Shown here: positions 1 through 7,210 of the stretch, one piece after another
How the letters are laid out: every line of letters begins with the position of its first letter
How positions within the stretch are numbered: the stretch's first letter is position 1
Source: an uncultured Pedosphaera sp.
GTDB lineage: Bacteria > Verrucomicrobiota > Verrucomicrobiia > Limisphaerales > Pedosphaeraceae
Direction of reading: 5' to 3'
NCBI GenBank assembly: GCA_903918755.1
Contig: CAIXFN010000053.1
Span: forward strand, 1 to 40,200
Length of the DNA stretch: 40,200 nt
The notes under the pieces: model-generated
Databases searched by the model: none
What the model was told of the DNA's origin: nothing
Seen by the model: only the letters and a program-made list of their open reading frames with translations
Program-made: the position numbers and the translations under genes

Positions 1-52
1 CCTTCGCTCCGCCTCACCCCGGAGGGGTGGCGGCGGGGAGAAGAAAGACAAA
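1..52. repeat. Possible edge of a dispersed palindromic repeat
   Basis: This short left-edge stretch has a 6-bp hairpin, CACCCC/GGGGTG with loop GGA, followed by a G-rich run ending GGCGGGGAGAAG. The order CTCCGCC, hairpin, GGCGGGGAGA resembles the element at 24967-25017 and, less closely, those at 28911 and 30089. It may also act as the end of the minus-strand gene that stops at 53. The assignment to the repeat family is by eye and weak. Confidence 0.3.
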
Positions 53-793
53 TTACAGAAAGAGTTTTACACCGGCCAAAGAACGGTATTGATCGAAAAG
101 GTGATCCACGCTGTCACGTTCTCGTTGACCATTTTCCACCCAGCGGAGGAGGCGAGCTTTCTGAGCCCGTCCCAGTGCGCGGATCTTCGGCAAAAGATCT
201 TTTGCTGCATGGAATTGTGCGGCTCCCTCCTTCGCGGGCACGTTGCATCTTGAACACTCGGTGCGGAGGTTCGCGGGATCATTCGGCTTATGAAGGAAGT
301 TTGCCGCGAAATACCCGAGGGAGAGGCGTGCCTTCTTGGTTTGGTCATCGGGATAGCATTCGCCAGCGCCGATGCCGCAGATCACGCAACGAAAGTTGTC
401 GGACTCGAAGATCTCACGGCGTAATTCGGCTGAGATCGTGTCCTTGGCGAACTTCACCTTGCCGCGCCAAATCGGCTTTCCAATTTTGTCCAAACGAAAC
501 TCATTCTGCTTGAGGCCGGCCAAATCGCGGCAGGATATCACCGTCCAGCCGTATTTGCGCAGTGCCCGAAAACGACGGTTGAAATGCTCTTGAGCGCTGA
601 CGCGGTTCGACGATCCAATCGCTTTCCGGAGTTTGCGCAGCGTGAGGATGTCGCCGATTTTGGCATTGTATTTCAGCCATGCAGCAAGCCGGGGCTCGGT
701 GCCGAATTTCGCTTTGGGCTTGTCCGGCCAGTACCGAGTTTTCCACCAAAGCTTGCCGGAGGGTGCGTAGGCTTCTGCTGGGTATGGAGACAT
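53..793 (-). CDS. HNH-type endonuclease domain protein of the restriction locus
   Basis: A 246-residue protein whose C-terminal half is an HNH/zinc-ribbon module: RREIFESDNFRCVICG near residues 125-140 (C136, C139), then NLRTECSRCN near 175-184 (N175, C180, C183, N184). The N-terminal 115 residues are basic and unassigned, perhaps a DNA-recognition part. Where such proteins usually have the metal-binding or general-base histidine (RL..GH), this one reads RLSLGYFAAN, so that histidine appears to be Tyr161. It starts with ATG, 11 bp after the stop of the NaeI-like gene and on the same strand, so the two are probably co-transcribed. A second nuclease, nicking or repair role in a restriction-modification system is inference. 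Whether it is active is doubtful, given the missing His. Confidence 0.7.
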   Translation of the reverse strand: MSPYPAEAYAPSGKLWWKTRYWPDKPKAKFGTEPRLAAWLKYNAKIGDILTLRKLRKAIGSSNRVSAQEHFNRRFRALRKYGWTVISCRDLAGLKQNEFRLDKIGKPIWRGKVKFAKDTISAELRREIFESDNFRCVICGIGAGECYPDDQTKKARLSLGYFAANFLHKPNDPANLRTECSRCNVPAKEGAAQFHAAKDLLPKIRALGRAQKARLLRWVENGQRERDSVDHLFDQYRSLAGVKLFL

Positions 794-804
794 AGGCGGC
801 GGGT

Positions 805-1728
805 TTAGATACCGGGAAGATCGGGTGCGGTGCCAGGGGTATCAGTTGGCGTTGCAACTCGCCAATACCGTTCATCGATCGCCGCTACCCCAAAGCCTGG
901 GGCGTTTGCTGGGGCGAGTCGAACTGATACTGATTCGCCGTGGACGGGAACGGGCATACCAAGGGCTCGGGCGATGTCGGCATGGGATGTATACTGGACC
1001 AAGATCACGATTCCCTCTGGCTTGAGGGCCGTTCGGGCACCGCCGTTCGCGCGGACGCATTTCATGTAATCGTCCCGTTGTGCGACCGTGGCAACTACCG
1101 CCCTTCCGACGACTCTGCCGAGGGCAGATCGGAAAAGTTCGTTGATTCGCTTCTGGCTAGAATTCAGGCTCATGATTCGATTGACTGTTGCGTTGTCAAG
1201 TTGGAGCAAAGCGTTTGGCGGCAAAGGCGCGCGGTTGAAAATCCAGGTGATGGCCGAATGGTCGTCCAACATGAACGTGGGCTTGCGTTCTCCGATGGCG
1301 TCGCTGTTGAAAAGGTCGGCGATGATGGACACCAGCCCCATGCTCCAATTCGAACGCTCGTCATCAGCCCCAACTAAGAGGCATAAACGATCTTGCTTCT
1401 CCGGTGGAATCATCCAAGCGCAGGCGGATTGCGAGTACTTGCAATCCACTTCAACCCCGGCGATTTGGAAATCCATTTCAGCACCGTCTTGAAAATCAAA
1501 TTCTCTGTGGAGATTGATTGCAAAGATTCCTCCAATTCCATCGCGCTCAGTTTTGAAAAGTTGATCCCAACGATAACGGCCTGTCCGTTGCCCATCGTAT
1601 AGTTGGTCGAGTGTGTCGCGAAAAACCTTCCCTGTCCGGATACCCATGGGGTCCAGTCTTCGAATCGCAGTTTTGACGGCTACCAACTCGGAATCCGCGT
1701 GAATCTTGCCAGGCATGATTCCGATCAT
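805..1728 (-). CDS. NaeI-like type IIE restriction endonuclease
   Basis: The protein matches NaeI (recognises GCCGGC, needs two sites, has an endonuclease and a DNA-binding/topo-like domain) along its whole length. Shared blocks include RDTLDQLYDGQRTGR, INLHREF, AGVEVDCK, WMIPPE, RINELF and ARTALKPEGI. ATG 1728 is preferred over an upstream TTG (1782): it makes the N-terminus as long as NaeI's, gives 307 residues against about 317, and leaves a 16-bp palindrome upstream rather than inside the gene. Numbering here counts from the TTG. NaeI active-site residues D86, D95 and K97 correspond to D104, D113 and K115, all present. Glu70 corresponds to Ala88 (codon GCA), so one catalytic acid seems to be lost. 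The comparison uses my recollection of the NaeI sequence. No cognate cytosine methyltransferase is in the window; it may lie to the left. Confidence 0.87.
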   Translation of the reverse strand: MIGIMPGKIHADSELVAVKTAIRRLDPMGIRTGKVFRDTLDQLYDGQRTGRYRWDQLFKTERDGIGGIFAINLHREFDFQDGAEMDFQIAGVEVDCKYSQSACAWMIPPEKQDRLCLLVGADDERSNWSMGLVSIIADLFNSDAIGERKPTFMLDDHSAITWIFNRAPLPPNALLQLDNATVNRIMSLNSSQKRINELFRSALGRVVGRAVVATVAQRDDYMKCVRANGGARTALKPEGIVILVQYTSHADIARALGMPVPVHGESVSVRLAPANAPGFGVAAIDERYWRVATPTDTPGTAPDLPGI

Positions 1729-1751
1729 GGCATTTGCAAAGAGCAGCTTCC

Positions 1752-1767
1752 ACAGACCATGGTCTGT
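1752..1767. promoter_or_regulatory. 16-bp perfect palindrome, likely controller operator
   Basis: ACAGACCATGGTCTGT is a perfect palindrome, 23 bp upstream of the preferred ATG of the NaeI-like gene and in the gap shared with the divergent XRE gene. Controller proteins of type II restriction systems bind short dyads in this position. Binding by the protein at 1844 is inferred. Confidence 0.55.
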
Positions 1768-1793
1768 AAGGCCTCGGAGCAAAAAGGGATGAA

Positions 1794-1810
1794 TGTTCGT
1801 ATAAAGAACA
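1794..1810. promoter_or_regulatory. Dyad TGTTC-N7-GAACA around a -10-like TATAAA
   Basis: The arms TGTTC (1794-1798) and GAACA (1806-1810) flank GTATAAA. TATAAA (1800-1805) could be the -10 box for the XRE gene at 1844, and its complement reads TATAC, so the element may serve both directions. No good -35 box is visible at 17-18 bp. An operator overlapping the promoter would fit autoregulation. Confidence 0.4.
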
Positions 1811-1843
1811 CTTTTAGATCGCCATTCTGATAATTAGGGATCA

Positions 1844-2146
1844 ATGACAGCAGGTGAAAAACTGCAGCGAAGCCGTAATATTATTGGCAAGCGCCTGAAA
1901 GAGGCACGCCAACTGCATTTCCCGCCACTGACTCAAGACCAACTTTCCGGGAAGCTTGCCTCCAAAGGGCTGGAGTTGGACCGCGTCGCGATCGCCAAGA
2001 TTGAGACCGGGATTCGGTGCGTTTTCGATTACGAGGTCAAGGCTCTCGCTGCGGCACTGAAGGTGGATGTCAAGTGGCTGCTGGGAATTGCGGGCAGCCC
2101 AGGCCCCAGCAAACGGCTTGTCGGCGAAGGCAAACGGAGGTTATGA
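1844..2146 (+). CDS. XRE-family helix-turn-helix controller protein
   Basis: A 100-residue single-domain protein. The HTH spans about residues 12-82: IGKRLKEAR (helix 1), LTQDQLSGKLA (helices 2-3), VAIAKIETG (recognition helix end) and ALAAALKV with KWLLG. Size and fold match controller (C) proteins, which delay restriction-gene expression. It is divergent from the NaeI-like gene and shares a 115-bp gap holding two dyads. The start codon ATG 1844 follows a weak AGGG-type site. Its stop overlaps the start of the next gene in ATGA, with CGGAGG upstream, so the two are translationally coupled. A plain XRE repressor unrelated to restriction is possible, but the location argues against it. Confidence 0.8.
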   Translation: MTAGEKLQRSRNIIGKRLKEARQLHFPPLTQDQLSGKLASKGLELDRVAIAKIETGIRCVFDYEVKALAAALKVDVKWLLGIAGSPGPSKRLVGEGKRRL

Positions 2147-2793
2147 ATTTCGACACTGCGGCTTACCTCCGCAAATCGACCGGGCGAGCAAAGTCCGATG
2201 TTGCCAACAAACTCGTCAGCATGTTTCTGCACGAGGTCAGTCGCAAATTGTCCAGCACGGTTGAATTGACAGTTGGCAGTCCAAAATATTCCGCTGATGT
2301 TTTGGCTGCGTTTGGCCTAAATTGCTGCTATTGTGGACGCGTGCTCGAGCACGACCGCACGGCCGTAGAGCACTTGGACGGAATGAACCGCTTTCGTGCC
2401 GGCCTGCACATACCTGGCAACGTCGTTGTATCATGCAAAAAGTGCAATAACGAGAAACGCCGAGATGATCAACTTCGCGAACTCAAACTTGCTGATACTG
2501 GATGGGAGTCTTTTCTCTGCCATGATTGGACGAAATGTGATGCAGCTTGTAAGACTTGCACATATTGGAAAAGTCTCTGGCCCGAGGAAGACACAAGAAT
2601 TTCAAGTTTAAGCCTAGCCCGAACTCGTCTCTTGGCATTTCGCGGGCAACACCGGGAAGCGATTGAACTAAGCCGGAGAATTCAGCCAGCGCTTCATGAG
2701 GAATTGGAAAAAATTTACCGCGAATGTCAAATTTTTGCGACATCCAGAATAAAAGGTTCTGTTGATCAGGTGATTTCAAGCCTGACAGCTTGA
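2143..2793 (+). CDS. HNH endonuclease-type protein coupled to the controller
   Basis: A 216-residue protein. The HNH/zinc ribbon lies at about residues 60-105: CCYCG (C61, C64), VEHLDG with H77, then GNVVVSCKKCN (N93, C98, C101, N102). The core histidine and asparagines are present, unlike in the other HNH protein of the locus. The C-terminal 110 residues are unassigned and contain further cysteines (CHDWTKCDAACKTC), perhaps a second metal site. ATG 2143 overlaps the controller stop in ATGA and follows GGAGG (2136-2140), a good ribosome site. An alternative open frame from 2017 runs inside the controller gene and is unlikely to be the start. It could be an accessory restriction nuclease or an independent defence nuclease; sequence alone does not decide. 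Confidence 0.75.
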   Translation: MNFDTAAYLRKSTGRAKSDVANKLVSMFLHEVSRKLSSTVELTVGSPKYSADVLAAFGLNCCYCGRVLEHDRTAVEHLDGMNRFRAGLHIPGNVVVSCKKCNNEKRRDDQLRELKLADTGWESFLCHDWTKCDAACKTCTYWKSLWPEEDTRISSLSLARTRLLAFRGQHREAIELSRRIQPALHEELEKIYRECQIFATSRIKGSVDQVISSLTA

Positions 2794-4182
2794 CTCAAAC
2801 CCAAAGCCTCCCCGGAATTGTGGCCGTTACATCAAAGGTCAAAGGGGGCAAACCATAGTTTGGTTTGAAAACGACAAGCGGTTATCGCAATCAAGAGCCC
2901 ATTGTTTATTATTATTTGCCAAAAGTTCTTTTGGATGATCTGTATTTGCCTGTCTCCCAACGTGTTACCACGCAAATGCCGCTAAATTCATCCCGTAGGA
3001 ATTCAAACCGCCCCAATTCGTGCTAAATGTGCATGGGAGCCGATCCGGTTTCGGCGCCTGCCGTGCGGCTGCCCGGCACGGCATGAATTTTGACCCCCTG
3101 GAACCAAGGTTCCGCCCGGCCCGCTCTTTGACATATTAAATAGACGTCTGCATCCGTGAGGCGAAACCAGGCAGTCGCACGATCGTGGTCATCGCCGCGT
3201 GCCGTCCCAACCGGCGCGCGGCCAACCGCCGCCGCCCGTCGGCCCAATCTGCCAATACCCCGTTCCTTGGGTAGGACCGTTATCGATAATCCTGACTTTC
3301 CTCTGTCTTTAAGCTCCGCCGGAGCGGAAGTCCTCGCCATCCGAGCCCGATGAATCCAGGTTCCACACACTTAATCCAGTTTCAATCCTTCGCCAAAGGC
3401 CGTAGCGCGACGATCCCCGGTCCCGCCCCCGTGTTAACCGGCCTGCATTCCCTTGGGCCCCAAAGCCTTCGCGACCTCCCTGCCCTGCGTAGCTTTCAGC
3501 GAAGCATGGGTTGCGAGCTTCTGTTAATAATTCCGCTCCTTTCCGAGTCCAGGTTCCGGACACTTAATCCAGTTTCGATGTACGGCGACCCGAATACACC
3601 TGACCTGCTCCACCCGCCCATGAATCGCTTCCATTTTGCGATGTTTGCGCCTTTTGCGGCTATTCAATTCCCGGCCCTCCCGCCCCAGTCCAAGCTCCGG
3701 ACACTTAATCCAGTTTCGTTTCGCGGCGACCGGAATTCAGCTTGCCACATTTGTTCACAGTTTGATCAGTTCCCATCTGCTCTCGGCGCCCGCTGTGGTC
3801 AATCAACCTCCGGCCACCCCGACCAGTCCAGCCTCCGGACACTTAGTCCAGTTTCGAACTTGGTTCGGCTGGGACTCACGTTGCTTGAGCCAGCAATCTT
3901 CCCCGCCCGCCCAAATTCATGGCGCGCGGGATCAGGAGTCCCGAAGCGGCGGAATTCCCCGAAACTTCACTTTCCCGTCGCCAGCCTGTCCGTTACCATG
4001 GAGCTGTGAAATGGCTGGCTGATTACCACATGCACATCCCGCCTCGCCAACCAGCCCTTCAGGCCCGTGCTTGAATTTTGCGCCAGGTTGAGGGATTAAT
4101 GGGAGCCAACAACTTAACGAAACCCAACGCGATTGAACTGTTCCACAACCCGACCTGTCTCAGCTTCTACCAACGCACGCCT
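2794..4182. other. 1.4-kb gene-free region with hairpins and a repeat array
   Basis: No convincing gene is seen. It holds a hairpin AAACCA/TGGTTT at 2850-2866, an 8-bp hairpin TGCCGTGC/GCACGGCA at 3059-3083 followed by an A/T-rich tail, a GGAACC-AA-GGTTCC palindrome at 3100-3113 and the four-unit repeat array described separately. Open frames here have no domain signature; one running through the array merely translates the repeats. The last part (4078-4182) reads open into the following gene but looks like 5' leader. Confidence 0.6.
3355..3855 (+). repeat. Four direct repeats with conserved 29-bp core
   Basis: A 29-bp core (TCCAGGTTCCGGACACTTAA followed by TCCAGTTTC) occurs at 3355-3383, 3548-3576, 3689-3717 and 3827-3855. 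Start-to-start distances are 193, 141 and 138. Copies 2 and 3 are near identical; copy 1 has CACACA for CGGACA; copy 4 has TTAGTCC for TTAATCC. Conservation spills over on both sides: units 2 and 3 share CGGCGACC-GAAT downstream, and both end in CAAT..CCCGGCC..CCCG.CCAG before the next core. The interiors are unrelated. The units are too long and uneven for CRISPR. Vestigial transposase-binding sites of an IS end are one explanation. Confidence 0.8.
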
Positions 4183-4995
4183 ATGAAAAAGAGTCTGCTT
4201 CTCCTAACCGCCGCCGCGCTCGCTTTGCTGGCGACCGGCACCGCTTCCGCTCAGGAATGGGCCACCACCAAACTCAAAGCCTCCCGCCGTCACGGGGAAT
4301 GGGTGAAGGTGAAACACGATTCCCGGGAGGTCGAGGCGTTTGTCACCTATCCCGAAGTTAAGGATAAAGTGCCCGCCGTGATCGTGATTCACGAGATTTT
4401 TGGGCTGTCCGACTGGGCCCGGCTTGCGGCTGACGAAGTGGCCGAAGCGGGTTACATTGCGATTGCCCCCGATTTGCTGTCCGGTGCGGGACCAAACGGC
4501 GGTGGCACCAGTTCCTTCGCGGGTGGTGAAGTCGGCAAGGCCATCCGGGACCTCAAACCGGACCAAAAGACCGCGGATTTGAACGCGATTCTCGATTATG
4601 TCGCCAAGTTGCCGTCCTGTAACGGTAAAGTCGTGGTGATGGGTTTTTGCTGGGGTGGCAGTGAAACCTTCCGGTTCGCCACCGAGAACAAGGATATCAA
4701 GGCGGCGCTGCCGTTTTATGGTTCCGGCCCGACGGATGCCACCGCGATCGCCCGGATCAAGTGCCCGGTGTACGGTTTCTATGGGGGTAACGATAACCGT
4801 GTGACCTCCACGGTCGCGAAGAGCACCGATCTGATGCTGGCGGCGGGCAAGGTCTATGAACCGGTGATTTATGAAGGCGCCGGACATGGCTTCATGCGCG
4901 GCGGCGAACCCGAGGCGCCGAATGCCACGGCAGCCGACAAAAAAGCACGCACGGAAGCGTGGGATCGGATCAAAAAGATCCTGAAGGGCCTGTAA
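4183..4995 (+). CDS. Exported dienelactone hydrolase family protein
   Basis: A 270-residue alpha/beta-hydrolase. The start ATG 4183 gives a textbook signal peptide (MKKSLLLLTAAALALL, cleavage after ASA), so the protein is periplasmic or outer; the frame is open further upstream, but that part does not look like protein. Family signs are HEIFGLSDWAR, the cysteine nucleophile elbow GFCWGG (dienelactone hydrolases use Cys), YGGNDNRV (acid Asp) and GAGHGFMR (His). The catalytic Cys-Asp-His set is therefore complete. The true substrate is unknown; exported members are common in this phylum and need not act on dienelactone. It converges with the next gene across a strong hairpin and stands alone. 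Confidence 0.85.
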   Translation: MKKSLLLLTAAALALLATGTASAQEWATTKLKASRRHGEWVKVKHDSREVEAFVTYPEVKDKVPAVIVIHEIFGLSDWARLAADEVAEAGYIAIAPDLLSGAGPNGGGTSSFAGGEVGKAIRDLKPDQKTADLNAILDYVAKLPSCNGKVVVMGFCWGGSETFRFATENKDIKAALPFYGSGPTDATAIARIKCPVYGFYGGNDNRVTSTVAKSTDLMLAAGKVYEPVIYEGAGHGFMRGGEPEAPNATAADKKARTEAWDRIKKILKGL

Positions 4996-5005
4996 GCCAT
5001 CTCCT

Positions 5006-5038
5006 CCCCCTGTCGCCCCGGAAAGGCGCGGCAGGGGG
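5006..5038. terminator. Strong hairpin between convergent genes
   Basis: CCCCCTG (5006-5012) pairs perfectly with CAGGGGG (5032-5038), with more pairing inside (CGC/GCG). It lies 11 bp past one stop and 10 bp before the stop of the opposite gene. There is no long T-run, so it probably stops transcription in both directions by stem strength alone. Confidence 0.65.
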
Positions 5039-5047
5039 AAATACAGT

Positions 5048-5935
5048 TCAAAAAGCCCGCAGCGTATCAAGGACGGCCCGGACCCGCGGCACTTCATGCG
5101 TCCGGAACAAATCGGTTTTGCCCAGGGCCGCGAGCACCGCAAAAAACGGTTCCGCGGAGCGCACCTCATCCCCAAAATACTCGAAGGCGTGCGGCAGGGC
5201 GTGGCAGGTCGGATAACCCAACTCCCTCAGCCGGAACGTGTTCAGGAAGGTGGTCATCTGGTGGCGCACCCGGGTCGCGCTGTCTTTCAGGTTGCGATAA
5301 TAAAAGCCCAGTCCCGGATCCAGGAAGATTTTGGTCACCCCCTGTTTTTCTGCTCGTTCAATTTGGCGCGCAAAATAATCGCGCATCGCGTTCGTGGGAT
5401 CGCCCGTGAAAACCAGGTCGCCCACCGCCCGGACATGTTCCCCCTGCACATGGCAAATAATGACGGCGGCATCATGCGCCGCAACGAGGCGGAACATCTC
5501 GTCCACGTCCCCGGCAGCGGTGAGATTCAGAACGTTGGCGCCCGCTTCCAGGCAGGCGCGGGTCACGGCGGGCTCGTAGGTTTCCACGGACACCAGGATG
5601 TCCGCCGCCCGCAGACCGCGAATGACCGGCAGCATCCGATTATTCTGCGCCGAGGCATCCACCCGCGTGGCGTGATCGAGGGTGGATTCCGCGCCCACGT
5701 CCACGATGTCCGCCCCCTGCGCACTCAAGACTTTGCCCCGTTGGATCGCCTGCTCGGCATGGAGACACACACTCTCGCGATACCAGGAATCCGGCGAGAG
5801 ATTGATCACTCCCATCACGGCGGGGCGGGTGTTGAAGGGAAAGAATTTGCCGCCAATGGCGAATTCCCGCACCGCGGCCGTGGCGGCGCCCCGATGTTCC
5901 GCGAGCAGGTCCGCCAGATATTCGAGTGAAAGCAT
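5048..5935 (-). CDS. Dihydropteroate synthase-like pterin-binding protein, atypical
   Basis: A 295-residue TIM-barrel protein of the pterin-binding (DHPS) family. VMGVINLSPDSWYRES stands where folate synthases have GI(L/I)N(V/I)TPDSF.DGG, and DIVDVGAEST where they have DIIDVGGESTRPGA. Later blocks, LVSVETYEP, ANVLNLTAA and KIFLDPGLGFYY, also fit the fold (beta strands with Asp-Pro-Gly). The altered first two loops, where pterin and pABA bind, suggest it is not an ordinary FolP. It may use another pterin or be a methyltransferase-like relative. ATG 5935 (MLSLEYLADLL) is preferred because the 16 residues before it are Pro/Arg-rich. It is monocistronic and faces the hydrolase gene. Confidence 0.75.
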   Translation of the reverse strand: MLSLEYLADLLAEHRGAATAAVREFAIGGKFFPFNTRPAVMGVINLSPDSWYRESVCLHAEQAIQRGKVLSAQGADIVDVGAESTLDHATRVDASAQNNRMLPVIRGLRAADILVSVETYEPAVTRACLEAGANVLNLTAAGDVDEMFRLVAAHDAAVIICHVQGEHVRAVGDLVFTGDPTNAMRDYFARQIERAEKQGVTKIFLDPGLGFYYRNLKDSATRVRHQMTTFLNTFRLRELGYPTCHALPHAFEYFGDEVRSAEPFFAVLAALGKTDLFRTHEVPRVRAVLDTLRAF

Positions 5936-6239
5936 GTGGGATTTTGGCGCGCGCGGAGCCCGGTGCGGGTCGCCGCAACGCATGTCCGGAGTTAAGAGCA
6001 GGGCGGCGGAATGTCAAGGGCGGGCATAAATCAACAGTTTTTGCCGCCCTTGGCTCGCGGGTTGACGGGCGGGCGCCTTCAATCGGGCATACACCACACG
6101 CGCCCTTGCTGTGCCCTTAGACGCACACTTTTCAGGCCCGCCGAATTGGCTATGGTGCTTGTCAAACAACCGGACTGATGGAATAAGCGATTGCAATCAT
6201 GGGTCTTTTGGGTAATCTGCAAGTTCAAAATTTAGTGGA
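5936..6239. other. Divergent intergenic region
   Basis: 304 bp between the DHPS-like gene and the long operon to the right. Apart from the promoter candidate at 6159-6187 nothing is evident. A GC-rich stretch and TTGACG at 6062 lack a partner -10 box at the proper distance. Confidence 0.5.
6159..6187 (+). promoter_or_regulatory. Candidate promoter of the SPFH operon
   Basis: TTGTCA (6159-6164), 17 bp, then AATAAG (6182-6187; 4 of 6 to TATAAT). It is 53 bp upstream of the ATG at 6240. This is plausible for a housekeeping sigma factor, but promoter consensus in this phylum is not well defined. Confidence 0.4.
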
Positions 6240-7202
6240 ATGCGACAATTTGTAACCATCGCGGGCAATGCCTTCATGGAACTGGTGCGGCAACCGGTTT
6301 TCTTATTGCTCATGACCAGTTCAGCGGTGTTCGAGATTTTTCTCGCCACACCGTTGTATTTCGCTTTCGGGGATGAACCGAAGCTGGTGAAAAACAGCGT
6401 TTTGGCGGTGATGCTGCTCGTGGGGCTGTTCGGGGCAGTCATCACGGCCTCGGTTTCCCTGGCGCGGGAAATCCGGACGGGCACCGCTCTGGCCGTGTTG
6501 TCCAAACCCGTGGGCCGCGCCGGTTTCCTGCTGGCTAAATACATGGGCCTGGTGCTGGCACTTTCCCTCCTCACCTTTGTCAATATGGTGGCGGCCCTGT
6601 TGGCCAGTCGGATGGCCTTCGACGCCTACGGCTCGGTGGATCTCTTCGCCGTGGCGGTTTTTGCCGGCGCGATGGTGTTGGCGTATCTGCTGGGCGGATT
6701 CAGCAATTTTTTCCTGCGCCGGCCGTTCGTGTCGGATGCGGTCTTCGGCGTGGTGTTGATGGTGGTGCTGGCGTTCCTGGTCATCAGTTCCTTCGATAAG
6801 GAAGGCAAAGCCCAGGAATTTGCCAAGGGCGTGGATTGGCGGATGATTCCGGCATCGGTGCTGGTTTTGTTCGCGTTGTGGATTTTGGCGGGTTTGGCTC
6901 TGGCGTGTGCCACGCGGTTGGACATCATCCCCACGCTGGCGGTTTGCTCCGGGATGTTTTTGCTGGGCATGATGTCGCAGTATCTCTTTGGGGAAAAGGC
7001 TGCGGCGGGCACCTGGTGGGCGTCCGTGCTTTACACGGTCACCCCAAATTGGCAGCTTTTTTGGCTCGCTGACGTGCTGGACACCGGGAAATCAGATTTT
7101 CACTGGGGCTACGTGGCCAAGGCGCTGGCGTATGCCGTCTGCTATATCGGCGCGGTGCTGTCGGTGGCGGTCGTGTTGTTTGAAGACCGGGAATTAAGTT
7201 AG
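6240..7202 (+). CDS. ABC-2 type transporter permease
   Basis: A 320-residue inner-membrane protein with about six hydrophobic segments (roughly residues 18-40, 50-75, 95-115, 130-155, 160-180, 205-240 and a last one near 295-313). The segment LAREIRTGTALAVLSKPVGRAGFLLAKYMG is characteristic of ABC-2 permeases that export lipids, polysaccharides or proteins: an amphipathic coupling stretch before a helix. It opens the operon; the matching ATPase is five genes downstream (13316), next to a second permease (14561), so the two permeases may form a heterodimer. The substrate is unknown. The start ATG 6240 has GTGGA just upstream. The next gene starts 9 bp later. Confidence 0.8.
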   Translation: MRQFVTIAGNAFMELVRQPVFLLLMTSSAVFEIFLATPLYFAFGDEPKLVKNSVLAVMLLVGLFGAVITASVSLAREIRTGTALAVLSKPVGRAGFLLAKYMGLVLALSLLTFVNMVAALLASRMAFDAYGSVDLFAVAVFAGAMVLAYLLGGFSNFFLRRPFVSDAVFGVVLMVVLAFLVISSFDKEGKAQEFAKGVDWRMIPASVLVLFALWILAGLALACATRLDIIPTLAVCSGMFLLGMMSQYLFGEKAAAGTWWASVLYTVTPNWQLFWLADVLDTGKSDFHWGYVAKALAYAVCYIGAVLSVAVVLFEDRELS

Positions 7203-7210
7203 GCCTGATA

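Noticed and set aside
2143-2793. Homing endonuclease or group II intron-type HNH
   Set aside because: No intron or intein features surround it, and coupling to a controller gene in a restriction locus is a better explanation.
3355-3855. CRISPR array
   Set aside because: Spacings are 138-193 bp, far larger than CRISPR spacers. Conservation extends unevenly beyond the core and no cas gene is near.
3350-4009. A 219-codon open frame across the repeat array with repeated RTLNPVS
   Set aside because: The repeated peptide is only the translation of the 29-bp core. The first unit is in another frame relative to the rest, and there is no domain or ribosome site.
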